From: Thalassomonas actiniarum
GTDB lineage: Bacteria > Pseudomonadota > Gammaproteobacteria > Enterobacterales > Alteromonadaceae
NCBI RefSeq assembly: GCF_000948975.2
Contig: NZ_CP059736.1
Location: 558,001-622,000 of the forward strand
Length of the DNA: 64,000 nt
Reading direction: 5' to 3'
Both the position numbers and the translations under genes were made by a program. Position 1 is the stretch's first letter. Every line of letters begins with the position of its first letter. A model generated the notes under the pieces. The model searched no databases. It was given only the letters and a program-made list of their open reading frames with translations, and had not been told where the DNA came from. Positions 9,480 through 24,400 of the stretch are shown here, one piece after another.

Positions 9480-12400
9480 ATGAATGAAACAAAAATCCTG
9501 GTTCAGCAACTAGCTGAACAAGGCATTGAAGTCTATTTGCAGAAAGGAAAGCTAAAGGCAAGAGCATTAAAGGGAGGCTTGACGCCCGAATATACTTTGT
9601 TGATTAAAAATAATCTCGAGAAGATTATTGAATATCTGCATCAAACCCAGGAAAAAGATGTTTTAAAATCTGCAAAAGCAAAAATAGTTCCCGCCGGAAA
9701 TGATAAAAAAGCCCTTTCCTTTGCCCAGCAAAGGTTATGGTTTATCGACCAGCTTCAGGGAGGCAGCGAAGAATATAATATGCCGCTGGCATTTGAAGTG
9801 AAGGGGGAGTTTGATCCCCATGCCGCCGAGCAGGCGCTGTCGGCGATTATTGAGCGACATGAAGTTTTACGTACGGTTTATATTGAAGATGATGACCAGC
9901 CCGGTTTGCATTTGATAACAGATCATAACTTTACCCTTACACTGCATGATCTGTCGGCGCTTGAACCTGTGGCGCAACAGCAAAAGTTAACGGCACTTAT
10001 CGATGCAGATACACAGCAATCGTTTGTTTTAAAAGAAGATTTGATGATCCGTGCCAGTTTTGTCGTCTTGGATAAAGGCGATAAGGCACAGCAGCGCCAG
10101 GCCAGGGGGGCGTTATTATTTAATATGCATCATATCGCTTCCGACGGTTGGTCGATGGAAGTGTTAATTCGTGAGTTTGTGACTTTATATCAGTCAATTA
10201 CCCAGGGCAGTACAGCGCAGCTGCCGCCTCTTGAGATCCAGTATGCCGACTATGCCCACTGGCAAAGAGCATGGTTGCAGGGAGAAGTGCTGGAAAAACA
10301 ACTGGGTTATTGGGACAAGCAGCTGGCGGATGCGCCGCCGGCGCACTCCCTGCTGCTGGATAAGCCCAGACCCGAAATCAAGCAATACAGCGGCGGCAGT
10401 GTTTCCGGGCAGTTGTCCGCCGGGGTGGCAAGGCAGCTTAAGATGCTGGCTTCCCACCATCAGTTAACCCCCTTTATGTTGCTGCACGGCGCCCTGGCGC
10501 TGGTGTTGTCACGCCACAGTAACAGCAAGGACATTATTATCGGCACCCCGGTGGCGAACCGGATGCAGGCAGAGCTTGAGGGATTGATCGGCTTTTTTGT
10601 CAATACCCTGGTGCTGCGCCTTGATACCGGCCACCAGCGGCTTAAAGATTATCTCGCCCATGTGCGCCAGGTACATTTAGACGGACAAGATAATCAGGAT
10701 GTGCCTTTTGAACAGTTGATCGAACGCTTAAAAATTCCCCGTAACAACAGCCACTCCCCGCTGTTCCAGATCATGTTGTCCACCAATAATGATTTTGGCC
10801 TGGGGGATAAATCCGGCGGTAATACCCTGGATTTAGCCGGGGTGTCACTTGCGCCACTAGCCAGTGATAAAATTGCCGCCAAGTTTGATCTGGAAATCGG
10901 CATCAATATCAGTGATCAGGGACTAGGGGTAGACTGGACTTACGATAACAGTATTTTCACCGGCGAGCATATCGGCCAGCTTAATGAACACTTGTTGATG
11001 GTGTTAACCTCGCTGGCAGGCATAACCACATCTGCCGATCCCGAGCTTAGGGAGCTAAGCGGTGTATTGCCGCAACAAGAGCTCGATACCTTACAGACCT
11101 TTGCCCGGGGCCCGCAAATCATCCGGACTCAGGATATGCTGGCGCATGAGTTATTTGAACGCCGGGCTGGGCAGACCCCGGATAAAGCCGCTTTATTTTT
11201 TAAAGATCAGCAGCTGAGTTACCGGGAAGTGAATACCCGCGCCAACCGGTTAGCCCGTTACCTGCAGGCGCAGGGGGTGAACACAGAAACCCTGGTGGGG
11301 GTCAGTGTTGACCGCTCGGCGGAGATGGTGATCAGCATATTGGCCATTCTCAAAGCGGGGGCGGCTTATGTACCCCTAGACCCCAGTTATCCCAAGGCCC
11401 GGTTGCAATATATTCTCCGGGACACAGGTATTAAACACCTGGTCACACAATCACATTTAACGATAGAAAACATAACCGAAGAAATAGGCACTGAAGAAGC
11501 CATTCAGATCATTAAGCTCGATCATATCCAGGCGCTGTGCAGCGAGTTTTCAGGTGAAAACCTGTTAAATTCCCCGGGAGAAAGCCAGCTGGCTTATGTG
11601 ATCTATACCTCAGGTTCTACCGGCAACCCCAAAGGGGTATTGGTGGCGCATGCCAATCTGGTCAACTTCCTGTTTGCCATGAAAGAAAAACCGGGATTAA
11701 GTGCGGATGACAGCTTACTGGCGATCACTTCGACTTCATTTGATATTCACTGCCTGGAGCTGTTCTTACCTCTGGTTTGCGGTGCCCGCTTAGTGGTGGC
11801 GTCTAAAGATGCCACCTCGGATGCGGACCAGCTGATGGCGTTAATTAAAAAACATAACATCAATATTATCCAGGGGACACCGGCCACCTGGCGTATGCTG
11901 GTTGACAGCAACTGGCAGCCGGATTCGCATATCAAGATATTATGTGGCGGTGAAGCCCTGAGCCTGAGCCTGGCCAAACAATTACTCAGCAATGCCAACA
12001 TCGAACTTTGGAACATGTATGGCCCGACCGAAACCACAGTCTGGTCCAGTGTCCATAAAGTAGAAGGCAATGAAACCAGTATTTTAGTTGGTAAACCCAT
12101 TGATAATACTAAGTTTTATGTAGTATCCAAAGAGGGCGGCCTGGCACCTCTCGGTGCGACCGGCGAGCTGTTGATCACTGGCGCCGGTGTCACCCTGGGT
12201 TATTTAAATCGCCCGGACCTCACCAACAGGCAGTTTATTGCCAATACCTTTGAGGTGGGAGAACGCAGTAGTGAATACGCCTACCGCACCGGCGACTTGG
12301 TGCGTTGGTTACCCGATGGCAACCTGGTGTGTCTGGGCCGTATCGATGATCAGATCAAGATCCGCGGCTTCCGGGTTGAGCTGGGGGAAATTGAAAATCA

Positions 12401-15400
12401 GTTAGCCCTTTATCAGCAAGTCGACAGCTGCCAGGTGGTTGCCCGGGAAGGGGCAACGGGTCAAAAACAGTTAGTGGCCTATGTCAAAGCTCAAAGCAGC
12501 GAGCTCAGCGCAGATGAACAACTTGCACTGAGCGAAACATTAAAGCAGGGCTTAAAAAGCGCTTTGCCCGATTACATGGTGCCGTCGGCCTTTGTCTTTA
12601 TGGCACAGTGGCCGCTGACCGCCAATGGCAAAATCGATAAAAAAGCCCTGCCTTCCCCCGATGCCAGTGTCTTGCAGGGAGAGTATATTGCCCCGCAAAC
12701 GGCAACCGAAACAGCCCTGAGCCGGATTTGGGGCCAGTTATTAAAACTGGAAGCGGAAGAAATCAGCACCAATGCCGACTTTTTTACCCTCGGGGGACAC
12801 TCACTGCTGACGGTACGTTTAGTGGCGGAGATCCGCAAACAGCTGCAGGTGGAAATACCGGTGAAAGTCGTGTTTGATACCGCCACGATTAAAGGCCTGG
12901 CGGAAATCATCGAACAGGGCTCACAAGGCGTGCTGCGCCGTGAGGTACAGGCCGTGCCGCGGGAAAATGATCTGATGCCGTTATCTTTTGCCCAGCAAAG
13001 GTTATGGTTTATCGACCAGCTTCAAGGGGGCAGCGCCGAGTACAATATGCCACTGGCCTTTGAGGTCAGCGGTGATTTTGACAGCCATGCCGCCGAGCAG
13101 GCGATGACCGCTATTATCGAACGCCACGAGGTGCTGCGCACTGTCTATCTGGAAGAGGATGAACAAACGCTGCAAAAAATCCTGCCCGGCACGGCTTTTG
13201 CCCTCACCCGACATGATTTATCCGCTTGTGATGATGAGGAACGCCGGTCGCAGTTAATGGCATTAATTGATGCCGATATGCAGCAGCCTTTTGATTTAAC
13301 AAAAGATTTAATGGTAAGGGCCAGTTTTGTCATGCTGGACAAAAACCTTGGTACCGGCGCCTTGCTCTTTAATATGCACCATATCGCCTCCGATGGCTGG
13401 TCGATGGAAGTCTTGATCCGGGAATTTGTTACCTTGTATAGGGCATTCACATCAAACCAGGCCAGTCCTTTGGCTCCCCTGGGTATCCAATACGCGGATT
13501 ATGCCCATTGGCAGCAGAAATGGCTGCAGGATGAAGTGCTTGAAGCGCAACTGAGTTACTGGGACAAACAGTTGGCGGATGTGCCGCCGGTACATGCCTT
13601 AACGCTGGATAAACCCAGACCCGAGGTCAAACAATACCGGGGAGATATCATCACCGGCCAGTTACCTCCGGTTGTTGCCGGGCAGTTACAGGCGCTGGCT
13701 TCACAGTATCAGTTAACCCCCTTTATGCTGCTGCACAGTGCGCTGGCTTTAGTGTTATCGCGCCACAGCAACAGCTCGGATATTGTGATCGGTACGCCGA
13801 TTGCCAACCGGATGCAGGCGGAACTTGAGGGGCTTATCGGCTTCTTCGTCAACAGCCTGGTGCTGCGTGTCGATACCGACCACGAGAGTCTTGAAGATTA
13901 TTTACGCCATGTGCGCCAGGTACATCTTGATGCCCAAAGCAACCAGGATGTGCCGTTTGAGCAATTGGTTGACAGGTTAAATATCCCGCGCAGCACCGCC
14001 CATACGCCGCTGTTCCAGATCATGTTGTCCACCAACGACGATTTCGGCTTAGGAGATGCGGACAATTCGCTCGATCTAGCCGGGGTAACGTTAACGCCGC
14101 TTGCCAGTGATGCCATCACCGCCAAGTTTGATCTCAATATCGGCATGAATATCACGGAACAAGGGCTGGATTTAAACTGGACCTTTGATACCAGCATCTT
14201 TAGTGCCGAGCATGTCGGGCAGTTTAACCAGCACCTGAAAACCTTATTAACGGCCATGGCGCAGCTGACGGCTAAAGAGCAACCGGCAGCAAACACAGCG
14301 CTTACCGGCCTGGCCATGTTATCAGTGCAGGAAAGCGATCACCTGCTTTATGGCCTCAATAAAACTGAGTTGGCATATCCGCAAGATAAGCGCATTCATG
14401 AATTGTTTACCGAACAGGCGGCCAAAACCCCGGAGAGTATCGCCCTGGTCTTTGGCGATAAAGCCCTGAGCTACCGTGAACTTAATGAAAAAGCCAACCG
14501 TTTGTCCCATCATTTGATGGCGCAGGGGGTTGGCGCGGAAACCTTAGTTGGCCTTTATCTCAGCCGCTCTATGGAGGTGGTGGTGGCGATTCTGGCGATA
14601 CTCAAAGCCGGTGGTGCCTATGTGCCGCTTGACAGCAACTATCCTGAGGGACGGATCCGCTACATGCTGGACGATACCGGGGTGCAGGTATTGATCACAG
14701 AGCAAAGCCTTGCTGAACGCTTCAGCAATGAAGAGAATACTGCCTTGATGGTGATTGATGATGCCAATACCCGGGATTCTCTTGCAAAAGCATCGGCAGA
14801 AAACCCTCAGCAAGTGGTGAGTGCATCGCAACTGGCTTATGTGATCTATACCTCGGGCTCGACCGGTCAACCTAAAGGGGTGATGGTGGAGCACAGCAAC
14901 ATCCTGGCCTTTCATCAGGTCTTATCTGAGCAAATGCAGGCCATGGCACAGGCACAAGATCTTACCTGGCTCTCCGGTGCTTCTTTTGCCTTTGATGCTT
15001 CAATAAAAGGCCTGCTGGTGCTGCTTAACGGCGGCAAGATGGTGATACTGTCGGAGGAAGAAACCACAGATCCGACTCTGATCAGCCAGGTTATCGCTAA
15101 GCACCGGGTGGATGTCTATAATGCGACGCCGCAAATGGTCGATGAAATCGTCAAGCTGGATATGCCGGTCTCACCGGCATTGATCTCCAGCGGCGATCTG
15201 TTAACCCCTTCGGTGTTTGCCGCTTTAAAAGATTACGGCTTAAAACATGGGCGCGCCGTGGCCAATGCCTACGGACCGACGGAAACCACCATCAATAGCA
15301 GTTTTACGCTATTGCAGGAGACGTCAAACATCGGGCGCCCGGTGGCCAATACCCGTTTTTATATTCTTGATCAGCATAAACAGCTGACACCTTTTGGTGT

Positions 15401-18400
15401 CGCGGGTGAGCTTTACATCGGCGGCGAAGGGGTCGCCCGGGGATATTTAAACCAGCAGCAGCTGACGCAGGACTGCTTTATCACCAACCCCTTTAGCGAC
15501 GGTGCGGATGATCGCCTGTATAAAAGTGGCGACTTGGTGCGCTACCTTGCCGACGGCAATGTAGAGTTTATCGGCCGGGTGGATGATCAGGTGAAAATCC
15601 GGGGTTTCAGGATTGAGCTGGGGGAAATTGAAAGCCAGTTGTCCAGATATCAACAGGTCGTAAGCAGCCTGGTACTGGCCCGCGAAGATGAAGGCAAACA
15701 CAAACAGCTGGTGGCTTATATTAATCCGGTAGCGGAGAGTAGCGCCCTGTCCGAACCGGGAACCTTTATCGAGGCCTTAAAACAAGAGCTACATCAGACA
15801 CTACCTGAATATATGGTGCCGTCGGCTTTTGTGATGATCGAACAATGGCCGCTGACCGCCAACGGTAAAATCGATAAAAAAGCGCTGCCATCCCCGGATA
15901 ATAGTGCCCTGCAGGGGGAATATGTTGCGCCGCAAACGGAAATTGAGCAAATCCTGACCCAAATCTGGGGCCGGTTGTTAAAAATGGATGCCGAAGACAT
16001 CAGCACCCGGGCCAACTTTTTCACCCTGGGAGGACATTCGCTGCTCACGGTGCGTTTAGTGGCGGAGATCCGAAAGGAACTGCAAGTAGAAGTCTCGGTG
16101 AAATCGGTTTTCGAAGCGGCCCATATCCAGGCATTGGCGGAAACGGTAGCTTCGGGAGCACAGGCGGCGTTAAGGCCTGCTATTGTCCCCGTGGCGCGTG
16201 AAAACGAGACCATGGCGTTATCCTTTGCCCAGCAAAGGTTGAGTTTTATCGACCAGCTCCAGGGGGGCAGTCCCGAGTACAATATGCCGGTGGCCTTTGA
16301 AGTGAGCGGCAATTTCGATGCCGATGCCGCCGAGCAGGCGCTGGCACGTATTATCGAGCGCCATGAAATCTTGCGCACTGTCTATCACAGTGCTGAACAA
16401 GGCGGTGAGACCTTACAACACATTCAGAGCGAAGCGAACTTTAGCCTGAGCCGGTTTGATTTAACCGAGCTGGATCAAGCGGCGCGCCGCTCCCGGTTAA
16501 TGGCCTTAGTTGACGAGGATATGCAGCAGGTATTTGATTTAACCAAAGATCTGATGGTGCGGGCCAGCTATATCGCCCTGGATAAAGATCTGGGCACGGG
16601 CGCCTTGCTGTTTAATATGCACCATATCGCCTCCGACGGCTGGTCAATGCAGGTGTTGATTCGGGAGTTTGTCAGCCAGTATAAGGCGATCACTGCCGGA
16701 GGAGCAGATCCCTTAGCGCCGCTGGACATTCAATACGCGGATTATGCCCACTGGCAGCGCCAGTGGCTGCAGGGAGAAGTACTGGAGACGCAACTTGGTT
16801 ACTGGGAGCAACAACTCGATGATGTGCCGCCGGTGCATTCGTTAATGTTGGATAAGCCCAGGCCCAAGGAAAAACAGCATGTTGGCGATACCGTCTTTGG
16901 CCGCTTGCCGGGCGAGGTAGCACAGCAGTTACAGGCATTAGCCAAACATTACCAGCTAACGCCGTTTATGTTGCTGCATGGTGCCCTGGCCCTGGTGTTG
17001 TCCCGTCACAGCAACAGCTCGGATATTGTCATAGGTACGCCGATCGCGAACCGGATGCAGGCAGAGCTTGAGCCATTGATCGGCTTCTTCGTCAATACCT
17101 TAGTGCTGCGTCTGGATACAGGCCATGGCAAGCTGGAAGATTATTTCAATCATGTGCGCCAGGTGCATCTCGATGCCCAAAACAACCAGGATGTGCCGTT
17201 CGAGCAACTGGTGGAGCGGCTAAACATTGCCCGCAATAGCGCCCATACGCCGCTGTTCCAGATCATGTTATCTACCAACAGTGATTATGGCCTGGCCGGC
17301 AGTGACGGCGGTGAGAATACCCTGGATCTGGACGGGGTGACCTTATCGCCGCTGGCAAGTGACAGGATCACCGCCAAATTTGATCTCGATATCAGTATCG
17401 ATATCACCAGGGACGGTGTGGACTTACACTGGACCTTTGATACCAGCATTTTTAGCCATGAACATGTCAGCCAGTTTAATGCCCATCTGGAAACCTTGCT
17501 TGCGGCGCTGGCGCAGTTTACACCGGCTGATACTGCCAATACCGAGATCAATACCTTAGCTATGTTAACGCCTCAGGAGAGCGAATATCTGCTTGAGACC
17601 ATCAATAGCAGTAGCGTCGATTACCCAAGCGATAAGGGCATTCATGAATTGTTTGCTGAGCAGGTAAGCAAGACCCCGGATAATATTGCCCTGGTATCTC
17701 AAAACAGCCAACTTAGCTACCGCGAACTGGACGAAAGCGCCAACCGCCTGGCCCGTTATCTATTGGCGCAAGGGGTTGAGCAGGAAACCTTTGTCGGGGT
17801 GTGCTTAAACCGCTCAGCAGAAATGGTGGTGGCGATTTTGGCTATACTCAAAGCTGGCGGCGCTTATGTGCCGTTAGATCCCGCTTATCCCGAAGCCAGG
17901 TTACAACATATTTTAACCGATACCGGGGTAGGGCATGTGCTGACCGCCAGTCACCTAGCGGATGTGCTGGCTTTTGCTAAAACCAAAGACGAAGATGATG
18001 CCGGTGTTGAGCTGCTTTGTCTAGATGGTGCCACTCTGGCGGCCGAGGTGTTGGCACAAGAGAGCAGTGAGCCGCAACGCGATAAAGCACACAGACAAGT
18101 TAATGCCGGTAACAGTTTGGCCTATGTTGTTTATACTTCGGGTTCTACCGGGTTGCCCAAAGGGGTGATGGTGGAGCACCACAGCGTGACCCGCCTGGTG
18201 ACCAACAGCAATTTTGTGCCTTTAGATGAAAACAGCCGCTTCTTACAGGTAGCACCAATTGCCTTTGACGCCGCGACCCTTGAACTCTGGGGACCGTTAC
18301 TCAACGGCGGCCAGTGTCTTATTTTTGGTGAGCAACATATAGATTTACACTTGCTGACAGACTTTATCGTTAAATATGAAGTTAACACCTTATTTTTAAC

Positions 18401-21400
18401 CACGGGATTATTCGACCAGTGGAGCGAAATAGCGGCACAGGCTCCCAGTGTTAAATACTTGCTGTCGGGGGGAGATATCCTCAATGCCGACTCGGTTAAG
18501 CGGGTGCATAAGAATTTACCCGGTGTTCAGGTGATCAACTGTTACGGTCCGACCGAGAATACCACCTTTACCACCTGTCATTGGATCCACAGGGACCATG
18601 ACCTTGATGCGGGGACGCCGATAGGTAAAGCAATTCAAAATACCAGCACTTATGTGCTAAACAGCGCCCGGGCCCTGGTACCTTTAGGTGTGGTCGGGGA
18701 ATTATATACCGGCGGCGAAGGGGTCGCCCGCGGTTATCTCAATCGGGAGCAGGCGACACAGGAAAGCTTTATTGCCAATCCGTTTAGCGACAAAGCCGGT
18801 GATCGCATGTATAAAACCGGCGATCTGGTCCGTTACCTCAGCGACGGCAGTATCGAATTTGTCGGCCGGGTCGATAACCAGGTGAAAGTGCGCGGTTTCA
18901 GAATTGAGTTGGCGGAAATCGAGCATGAGCTCCATTTATGCCAAGGAGTGCATTCTGCCGTGGTACTGGCCAGAGGTGAAGGCAGCAGCAAACAGCTGGC
19001 TGCTTATGTTAAAGGTAATCTGGCGTATGAGAGTCAGGAAGAGAAAGCCGGCTTTATTACTGAGCTGAAAACTTCGCTTGCTGTTGTTTTACCTGAGTAT
19101 ATGGTGCCGGATATTTTCGTGATAGTGGATGAATGGTCGCTAACGCCAAACGGCAAGGTCGACAAGAAGGTTTTACTGTCGCTTGAAGGGGTATTGCTGC
19201 AAAGCGAATATGTCGCTCCGCAGACAGAAGTTGAACAGGCCCTGGCACAGATCTGGTCTTCGCTGTTGAAGCTGGAGGCAGATAAAATCAGTGCAAGTGC
19301 CAACTTCTTTGAGCTGGGGGGACACTCGCTGTTAACGGTGCGTTTAGTGGCGGAGATCCGCAAACAGCTGCAGGTAGAAATACCGGTGAAAGCCGTGTTT
19401 GATGCCGCCACCATAAAAGGCCTGGCAGAGATCATCGAACAGGGATCGCAAGCCGTGCTGCGCCGTGAGGTACAGGCCGTGCCGCGGGAAAGCGATGTGA
19501 TGCCGTTATCTTTTGCCCAGCAAAGATTATGGTTTATCGACCAGCTGCAGGGTGGAAGTCCCGAGTACAATATGCCGACTGCGTTTGAAGTGAGCGGTGA
19601 TTTTGACAGCCATGCTGCCGAGCAGGCGCTGAGCGCTATTATCGAGCGTCACGAGGTGCTGCGCACCGTTTACCTGGAAGATGATGAACAGAGCTTACAA
19701 AAAATCCTGTCCGGGACGGAGTTTACCCTCACCCGACATGATTTATCGGCTTTTGACGAGGATGATCGCCGGTCGCAGTTAATGGCATTAATAGATGCCG
19801 ATATGCAAAAACCTTTTGATTTAACAAAAGATCTAATGGTTAGGGCCAGTTTTGTCACGCTAGATAAAAACCTTGGCACAGGGGCATTGCTCTTTAATAT
19901 GCACCATATCGCCTCCGACGGCTGGTCGATGGAAGTCTTGATCCGGGAATTTGTTACCCTGTATCGGGCGTTCGCATCAAACCAGGCCAGTCCTCTAGCT
20001 ACCTTGAGCATCCAATATGCGGATTATGCCCACTGGCAGCGGGAATGGTTGCAGGGAGAGGTGCTTGACGCACAACTTAATTACTGGGACAAGCAGTTAG
20101 CGGATGTGCCGCCTGTGCATGCCTTAACCCTGGATAAACCCAGACCCGAGGTTAAACAACATAAGGGTGATACGATTACCAGCCAGTTGCCGCCGGCGAT
20201 TGCCGGGCAGCTACAGGCGCTGGCGTCACAGTATCAGTTAACCCCCTTTATGTTGCTGCATAGTGCCCTGGCCCTGGTGTTGTCGCGCCACAGCAATACT
20301 TCGGATATCGTGGTCGGTACACCGATTGCCAACCGGATGCAGGTGGAGCTTGAGGGACTGATCGGCTTCTTCGTCAATACCTTAGTGTTGCGCGTCGATA
20401 CCGGGCATGACAGCCTTGAAGATTATTTACGGCATGTGCGCCAGGTACACCTCGATGCCCAAAGCAACCAGGATGTGCCGTTTGAGCAATTGGTAGACAG
20501 GTTAAATATTCCGCGCAGCAGCGCCCATACGCCGCTGTTCCAGATCATGTTATCCACCAATACCGATTTTGGTTTGGATGCTGGTGACGGTGAAAATAAT
20601 ACGCTGGAGCTGGATGGCGTCAGCTTAACGCCGCTCTCGAGTGAACATATCAATGCCAAGTTTGATCTTAATATCGGCCTGAATATCAGTGAGCGTGGCG
20701 TGGATTTAAACTGGACCTTTGATACCAGCATCTTTAGTGCCGGGCATATCGGGGTGTTTAACGAACATCTGAAAACTTTGCTAACGGCTATGGCGCAGTT
20801 GATGCCGGAAGATGCCGTGACAGCAAGCACTAAGCTGAGCACCTTGGCCATGCTGTCACCGCAGGAAAGCGAACACTTACTTTATGGCCTCAACGAGACC
20901 AAGCTGACGTACCTGCAGGATAAGCGGATTCATGAATTGTTTGCCGGGCAGGCGGCCAAAACTCCGGATGATATCGCCCTGGTTTTTGGCGATGAAAAGC
21001 TTAACTACCGCGAACTTAACGAAAAGGCCAACCGTTTGGCCCATCATTTGATGGCGCAGGGGGTTGGTGCGGAAACCTTAGTTGGCCTGTATCTTAAGCG
21101 CTCTATGGATATAGTGGTGGCTATCCTGGCGATACTCAAAGCCGGTGGCGCTTATGTACCGCTCGATAGCAATTATCCAGAGGGACGGATCCGCTATATG
21201 CTTGAAGATACCTCAGTTAAAGCTGTGATCACAGAGCAAAGTCTTGTTGATAACCTCGGCGGCAAAGAGAAAATTCAGCTGTTGGTGCTCAATGATCCTC
21301 AGCTGCAGGAAGTCCTGGCAAAACAGTCGGCGGAAAACCCTCAACAAGTGGTGACAGCATCACAACTGGCTTATGTGATCTATACCTCGGGCTCGACCGG

Positions 21401-24400
21401 GCAACCTAAAGGGGTAATGGTTGAGCATCGTAATATCCTGGCCTTTAATCAGGTTTTATCCCAGCAGATGGCGGCTATGGCACAGGCGCAAGATCTTACC
21501 TGGCTTTCCGGTGCGTCATTTGCCTTTGATGCCTCGATAAAAGGCCTGCTGGTATTGCTTAATGGCGGCAAGATGGTGATTTTGTCGGAGGATGAAACCA
21601 CAGATCCGACTCTGATCAGTCAGGTTATTGCTAAGCACCGGGTTGATGTTTATAACGCAACGCCGCAAATGCTTGATGAAATCGTCAAGCTGGATATGCC
21701 GGTCTCACCGGCGCTGATTTCCAGTGGTGATTTGTTAACGCCTTCGGTTTTTGCCGCTTTGAAAGACTATTGTGTTAAGCATGGTCTGCCGGGAGCCAAT
21801 GCCTACGGACCGACAGAAACCACCATCAACAGCAGTTTTACGTTATTGCAGGAAACATCCAATATTGGACGGCCGGTGGCCAATACCCGCTTCTATATTC
21901 TTGATCAGCATAAGCAGCTTGCGCCTTTTGGCGTTGCAGGTGAGCTTTATATCGGCGGCGAAGGTGTCGCCCGGGGATATTTAAACCAGCAGCAACTGAC
22001 CCAGGACTGTTTTATACCTAATCCCTTTAACGACAGCGCAGATGACCGCCTGTATAAAAGTGGTGATTTGGTACGCTACTTGGCCGACGGTAACCTGGAG
22101 TTTATCGGCCGGGTGGATGACCAGGTAAAAGTCAGGGGCTTTAGGATAGAATTGGGTGAAATTGAAAGTCAGTTAGCCAAGAGTGAACAGCTTGACAGCG
22201 CCCTGGTGCTTGCCCGGGAAAATGAAGCCAAAGACAAACAACTGGTGGCTTATATTAATCCGAAAGATTATCAAGCGGTGGCATCCGATGCGGGAACCTT
22301 TATCGAGGTGTTAAAACAAGCACTACATCAGACGCTACCTGAATATATGGTGCCGCCGGCTTTTATGATGATCGAACAATGGCCGCTGACCGCCAATGGT
22401 AAAATCGATAAAAAAGCCCTGCCATCGCCGGATAATACCGCCCTGCAGGGGGAGTATGTCGCGCCGAAAACACAAATTGAGCAGATCCTGACCCAAATCT
22501 GGGGCCGGTTGTTAAAAATGGATGCCGGAGATATCAGTACCCGGGCCAACTTTTTCACCCTGGGGGGGCATTCGCTGCTTACCGTACGCTTAGTGGCGGA
22601 GATCAGAAAACAGCTGCAGGTGGAAGTCTCGGTGAAAGCGGTTTTTGAAGCCGCGCATATCCAGGCGTTGGCCGAAATGATAACTTCGGGTTCTCAGGCG
22701 GCGTTAAGGCCTGCTATTGCTCCAGTGGCAAGAGAAAATGGCGCTATGGCATTATCTTTTGCCCAGCAAAGATTAAGCTTTATCGACCAGCTCCAGGGAG
22801 GCAGTCCCGAGTACAATATGCCGACGGCCTTTGAAGTGAGCGGGAATTTTGATGCCGATGCCGCTGAATTGGCACTGGCTCGTATTATCGAGCGCCATGA
22901 AATTCTGCGCACTGTCTACCGTGAGCAGGCGATGGAACAAGGCGGTGAAACCTTGCAGCACATTCTGCCCAAGGCAGACTTTAACCTGACCCGGTTGGAT
23001 TTAACCGGTTTGGATGAAGCGGCGCGCCGCTCCCGGTTAATGGCTTTAGTTGACGCGGATATGCAACAGCCGTTTGATTTAACAAAAGATCTGATGGTGC
23101 GGGTCAGCTATATTGCGTTGGATAAAAACCAGGGCACGGGAGCGCTGTTATTTAACATGCACCATATTGCCTCCGACGGCTGGTCAATGCAGGTGTTGAT
23201 ACAAGAGTTTGTCGGCCAATATAAGGCGATCACCACAGGGCAGGCTGCTCCTCTAGCGCCGCTGGAAATTCAATACGCAGATTATGCCCATTGGCAGCGC
23301 CAATGGCTGCAGGGGGAAGTGCTGGAAACGCAACTCAGTTACTGGGACAAACAGTTAGCCGATGTGCCGCCGGTGCATGCTTTACTGCTGGATAAACCCA
23401 GACCGGAGGAAAAACAACATCTTGGTGATGTAGTTTCAGGGGAGTTATCAAGCGAGGTAGCACAGCAGTTACAGGCGCTGGCCAAACATTATCAGCTAAC
23501 GCCATTTATGTTGCTGCACGGCGCCCTGGCCCTGGTACTGTCGCGTCACAGCAACAGCCCGGATATCGTGATCGGTACGCCGATTGCGAACAGGATGCAG
23601 GCGGAGCTTGAACCCTTGATTGGTTTCTTCGTCAATACTTTAGTACTGCGTCTGAATACAGACCATGGCAAACTTGAGGATTATTTTAATCATGTGCGCC
23701 AAGTGCACCTCGATGCCCAAAACAACCAGGATGTGCCGTTTGAGCAACTGGTAGAGCGGTTAAATATTGCCCGCAGCACCGCCCATACGCCGCTGTTCCA
23801 GATCATGTTAACGACTAACAGCGATTATGGCCTGGGGGGCAGTAACGGTGAAAGCAATGTGCTGGATCTGGACGGGGTGACCCTGTCGCCGCTGGCAAGT
23901 GACAGGATCACTGCCAAATTTGATCTGGATATCGGTATCAATATCACCAGTGACGGCGTGGACCTGCACTGGACCTTTGATAGCAGCATCTTTACCCGGG
24001 AGCATGTCAGCCAGTTTAATGATCACCTGCAAACCTTGCTTACGGCGATGGCTGGGCTTACACCAACGGCAAGTACCGAGATCAATTCCTTAGCCATGCT
24101 TACCGCTCAGGAAAGTCAGTATCTGCTTGAGACACTTAATAACAGTGCTGTTGATTATCCAAGCGAGCAGGGCATTCATGAATTATTTGCCAGGCAGGTA
24201 CGCAAGACTCCGGATAATATCGCCCTGGTGTCGGAAAACAGCCAGCTGAGCTACCGCGAACTGGATGAAAGCGCCAACCGCCTGGCCCGCTATTTATCGG
24301 CACAAGGGGTTGAAAAAGAAAGCTTTGTCGGGGTATGTTTAAACCGTTCACCAGAGATGGTAGTGGCGGTATTAGCCATACTCAAAGCCGGCGGTGCCTA

